DNA of 6,515 nucleotides, taken from the NCBI GenBank assembly GCA_905235315.1, contig CAJOLG010000103.1, positions 1 to 6,515 on the forward strand, in the 5' to 3' direction. This DNA comes from an uncultured Solobacterium sp. Its GTDB lineage: Bacteria; Bacillota_I; Bacilli_A; Erysipelotrichales; Erysipelotrichaceae. Every line of letters starts with the position of its first letter. Positions within the stretch are counted from its first letter, which is position 1. This document shows positions 5,022 to 6,515 of the stretch, piece after piece. The notes under the pieces were generated by a model, which did not search any database, had not been told where the DNA came from, and saw only the letters and a program-made list of their open reading frames with translations. A program made the position numbers and the translations under genes.

Positions 5022-6092
5022 ATGAAACGAACGGAAACAAGGCCGATTCATGTCGGCAATATACAGATCGGCGGTCAGAACCGCTGCGTACTTCAGTCTA
5101 TGACCAATGTTCCGGTAAAAGATACGGACGCGAGTGTTGCCCAGATCAACGAACTTGCGGAACATGGCTGTGAAATCGTCAGAGTCGCTGTTCTTGACGA
5201 AGAAGACAGCAAATCGATCGCCGCATTGAAAGAACGGGTCAGCGTTCCGCTTGTGGCGGATATTCATTTCAACTATCTTCTTGCGCTGAACTGTCTGGAT
5301 CAGGGAATTGATGCGATCCGGATCAATCCGGGCAATATCGGAGACCGTTCCCATACCGAAGCGGTGGTAAATCGCTGTAAAGACCGCAATGTGCCGGTCC
5401 GGATCGGTGTGAATACCGGATCGCTGGAAAAGGATCTCCTTGAGAAATACGGAGCCCCCTGTGCCGACGCAATGATTGAAAGCGCCCGCCGTCATGTGCA
5501 GATCCTGGAAGATCTTGATTTTTATGATATCTGTCTTTCGTTCAAATCAAGCAATGTCGCGCTTACCGTTGCGGCGTATGAAGCCGCCGCGGAAGCGTTC
5601 CCCTATCCGCTTCATCTTGGCGTTACCGAAGCCGGCGGTATTACCGGATCTGCCGTTAAAAGTTCTGCTGCCCTCGGAATACTGCTTCATCAGGGAATCG
5701 GGGATACGATCCGTGTGTCGGTTTCTGCGCCTCCGAAAGACGAACTCATTATCGGGAAACAGCTTCTTAACTGTTTCGGTCTGATTGAAAACCAGCCCGA
5801 TCTCATTGCCTGCCCTACCTGCGGCCGCATTCAGTATGATATGCTGCCGATCGTCCGTGAAATGGAAGATTATCTGAGTACCATCAAAGCGGATATCACC
5901 GTCGCCGTCATGGGCTGTCCCGTTAACGGGATACAGGAAGCACAGCGTGCAGATATCGGAATTGCCGGTTCCCATAACGGAGGAATTCTGTTCCGTCACG
6001 GAACAATTCTGCGTCAGGTACCGCAGGACCGACTGGTGGAAGAACTGAAAAAAGAGATTGACGCACTTGTCGCTTCAAAACAGAACGGGTAA
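5022..6092 (+). CDS. ispG: IspG, 4-hydroxy-3-methylbut-2-enyl diphosphate synthase
   Basis: This 356-residue enzyme performs the penultimate step of the MEP isoprenoid pathway, converting MEcPP to HMBPP with a [4Fe-4S] cluster. The N-terminal TIM-barrel part shows 'GNIQIGGQNRCVLQSMTNVPVKD', 'PLVADIHFNYLLAL' and 'AIRINPGNIG', all typical. The cluster ligands are C264 and C267 (CPTCGR), C299 (MGCPVNG) and E306; their spacing (3, 32, 7) equals that of E. coli IspG (C270, C273, C305, E312). The usual NGPGEA next to the ligand Glu reads NGIQEA here. ATG 5022 follows AGAGGTG and is preferred over GTG 5016. There are no other MEP genes nearby, and the gene seems to be transcribed alone, divergent from the malic enzyme. 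It lacks the extra insertion domain of plant-type enzymes. Confidence 0.97.
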   Translation: MKRTETRPIHVGNIQIGGQNRCVLQSMTNVPVKDTDASVAQINELAEHGCEIVRVAVLDEEDSKSIAALKERVSVPLVADIHFNYLLALNCLDQGIDAIRINPGNIGDRSHTEAVVNRCKDRNVPVRIGVNTGSLEKDLLEKYGAPCADAMIESARRHVQILEDLDFYDICLSFKSSNVALTVAAYEAAAEAFPYPLHLGVTEAGGITGSAVKSSAALGILLHQGIGDTIRVSVSAPPKDELIIGKQLLNCFGLIENQPDLIACPTCGRIQYDMLPIVREMEDYLSTIKADITVAVMGCPVNGIQEAQRADIGIAGSHNGGILFRHGTILRQVPQDRLVEELKKEIDALVASKQNG

Positions 6093-6097
6093 CTAAT

Positions 6098-6158
6098 AAA
6101 AACCGGATCACAGGCAGACGGCGGGATATCCGCCCGGCTGCGTGAATCCGGTTTTTTT
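6098..6158. terminator. Large bidirectional terminator between ispG and nfo
   Basis: The outer stem pairs AAAAACCGGAT (6098-6108) with ATCCGGTTTTT (6146-6156). It continues as CAC/GTG after a single bulged A, then GCAG (6114-6117) with CTGC (6138-6141), then GGCGG (6120-6124) with CCGCC (6130-6134) around GATAT. T-runs flank it on both strands. It ends rightward ispG transcription and leftward nfo transcription; the nfo TAA (6157-6159) lies at the edge of the T-run. Confidence 0.88.
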
Positions 6159-6515
6159 ATACATGACCGAGTGATTTCAGTGGTTCCGCATCGAATTTCC
6201 CGGTACGAAGCTGTTCGATTTCTATCCCATACGGTGCACTGCCGCCGACATAAGGAGTTTCAAGAATCTTGGGAACTCCTGCGGTCCGCGGATTAGCTGC
6301 CGCGGAATGCAGCGCTTCAAATCCGATTGTCCCAAACCCGATGTTTTCATGGCGGTCTTTTCTTGCGCCCCGCGCATTTTTTGAATCATTCAGATGAATG
6401 ACCTTAAGCCTTGAAAGTCCTAAGATATGATCAAATTCATCGAGCACCCCGTTAAAATCCGAGATGTCATACCCGGCATCGTTCATATGGCACGTATCAA
6501 GACAGATTCCAAATC
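6157..6515 (-). CDS. nfo: Endonuclease IV, AP endonuclease (C-terminal part)
   Basis: This is the last 118 residues of a gene whose 5' end lies beyond the right edge. It would cleave DNA 5' of abasic sites in base excision repair. The visible signatures are CLDTCHMNDAGYD, VIHLNDSK, KDRHENIGFGTIG and ILETPY. These supply six of the nine metal ligands of the E. coli enzyme: D and H of DTCH, H of VIHLND, D and H of DRH, and E of ETP. The remaining ligands belong to the missing N-terminal part. No frameshift is seen, and the frame is open to the window edge. The C-terminus and stop merge with the shared terminator with ispG. This is the TIM-barrel Nfo family, unrelated to ExoA/XthA-type AP endonucleases. 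Confidence 0.95.
   Translation of the reverse strand, partial: FGICLDTCHMNDAGYDISDFNGVLDEFDHILGLSRLKVIHLNDSKNARGARKDRHENIGFGTIGFEALHSAAANPRTAGVPKILETPYVGGSAPYGIEIEQLRTGKFDAEPLKSLGHV

Noticed and set aside
4938..5495. 185-codon open frame on the minus strand opposite ispG
   Set aside because: It is antisense to the highly conserved ispG, spans the ispG promoter region, and has no known motif or ribosome site.
5547..5999. 150-codon minus-strand frame within ispG
   Set aside because: It is antisense to conserved IspG sequence, including the Fe-S ligand region, and has no features of its own.

Overview
The window reads as ordinary chromosome of a moderate-GC Firmicute. The 5' part is the competence-pilus (comG) operon in its Bacillus/Streptococcus-type order. 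The 3' part carries housekeeping genes: ribosomal protein L33, a metallo-beta-lactamase-fold hydrolase, a short malic enzyme, IspG and endonuclease IV. A Gram-positive comG operon plus an MEP-pathway gene, strong AGGAGG ribosome sites and short A/T-flanked hairpin terminators fit an Erysipelotrichia-like or related low-GC lineage. That placement is an inference from general character, not from an alignment.

Layout. Positions 1-2780 (+) hold the 3' end of comGA followed by comGB, GC, GD, GE, GF and GG, closed by a symmetrical hairpin at 2781-2808. Every junction except GB/GC appears to overlap. Only GC, the major pilin, has a near-perfect ribosome binding site. Together these genes encode the pseudopilus that brings DNA across the cell wall: GA is the motor ATPase, GB the membrane platform, GC the main pilin, and GD-GG the minor pilins.

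Positions 2834-4906 (-) hold three leftward genes. Furthest upstream is the malic enzyme, with its own TATAAT box and terminator. Next is rpmG, with an extended -10 promoter and a strong RBS, too short (50 aa) to be obvious. Last is the MBL hydrolase, whose ATG lies 11-12 nt past an apparent cUUCGg terminator hairpin overlapping the rpmG stop. Positions 5022-6092 (+) hold ispG, divergent from the malic enzyme across a roughly 115-nt intergenic region. A large bidirectional terminator at 6098-6158 separates it from the convergent, truncated nfo gene, which runs off the right edge.

I found no mobile element, CRISPR array, RNA gene or evidence of a wholly new system. The points most worth checking are the overlapping, low-SD design of the comG minor-pilin genes, non-canonical residues at prepilin position +5, the hairpin between an SD-like sequence and the MBL start codon, and an altered motif next to the Fe-S ligand glutamate of IspG.
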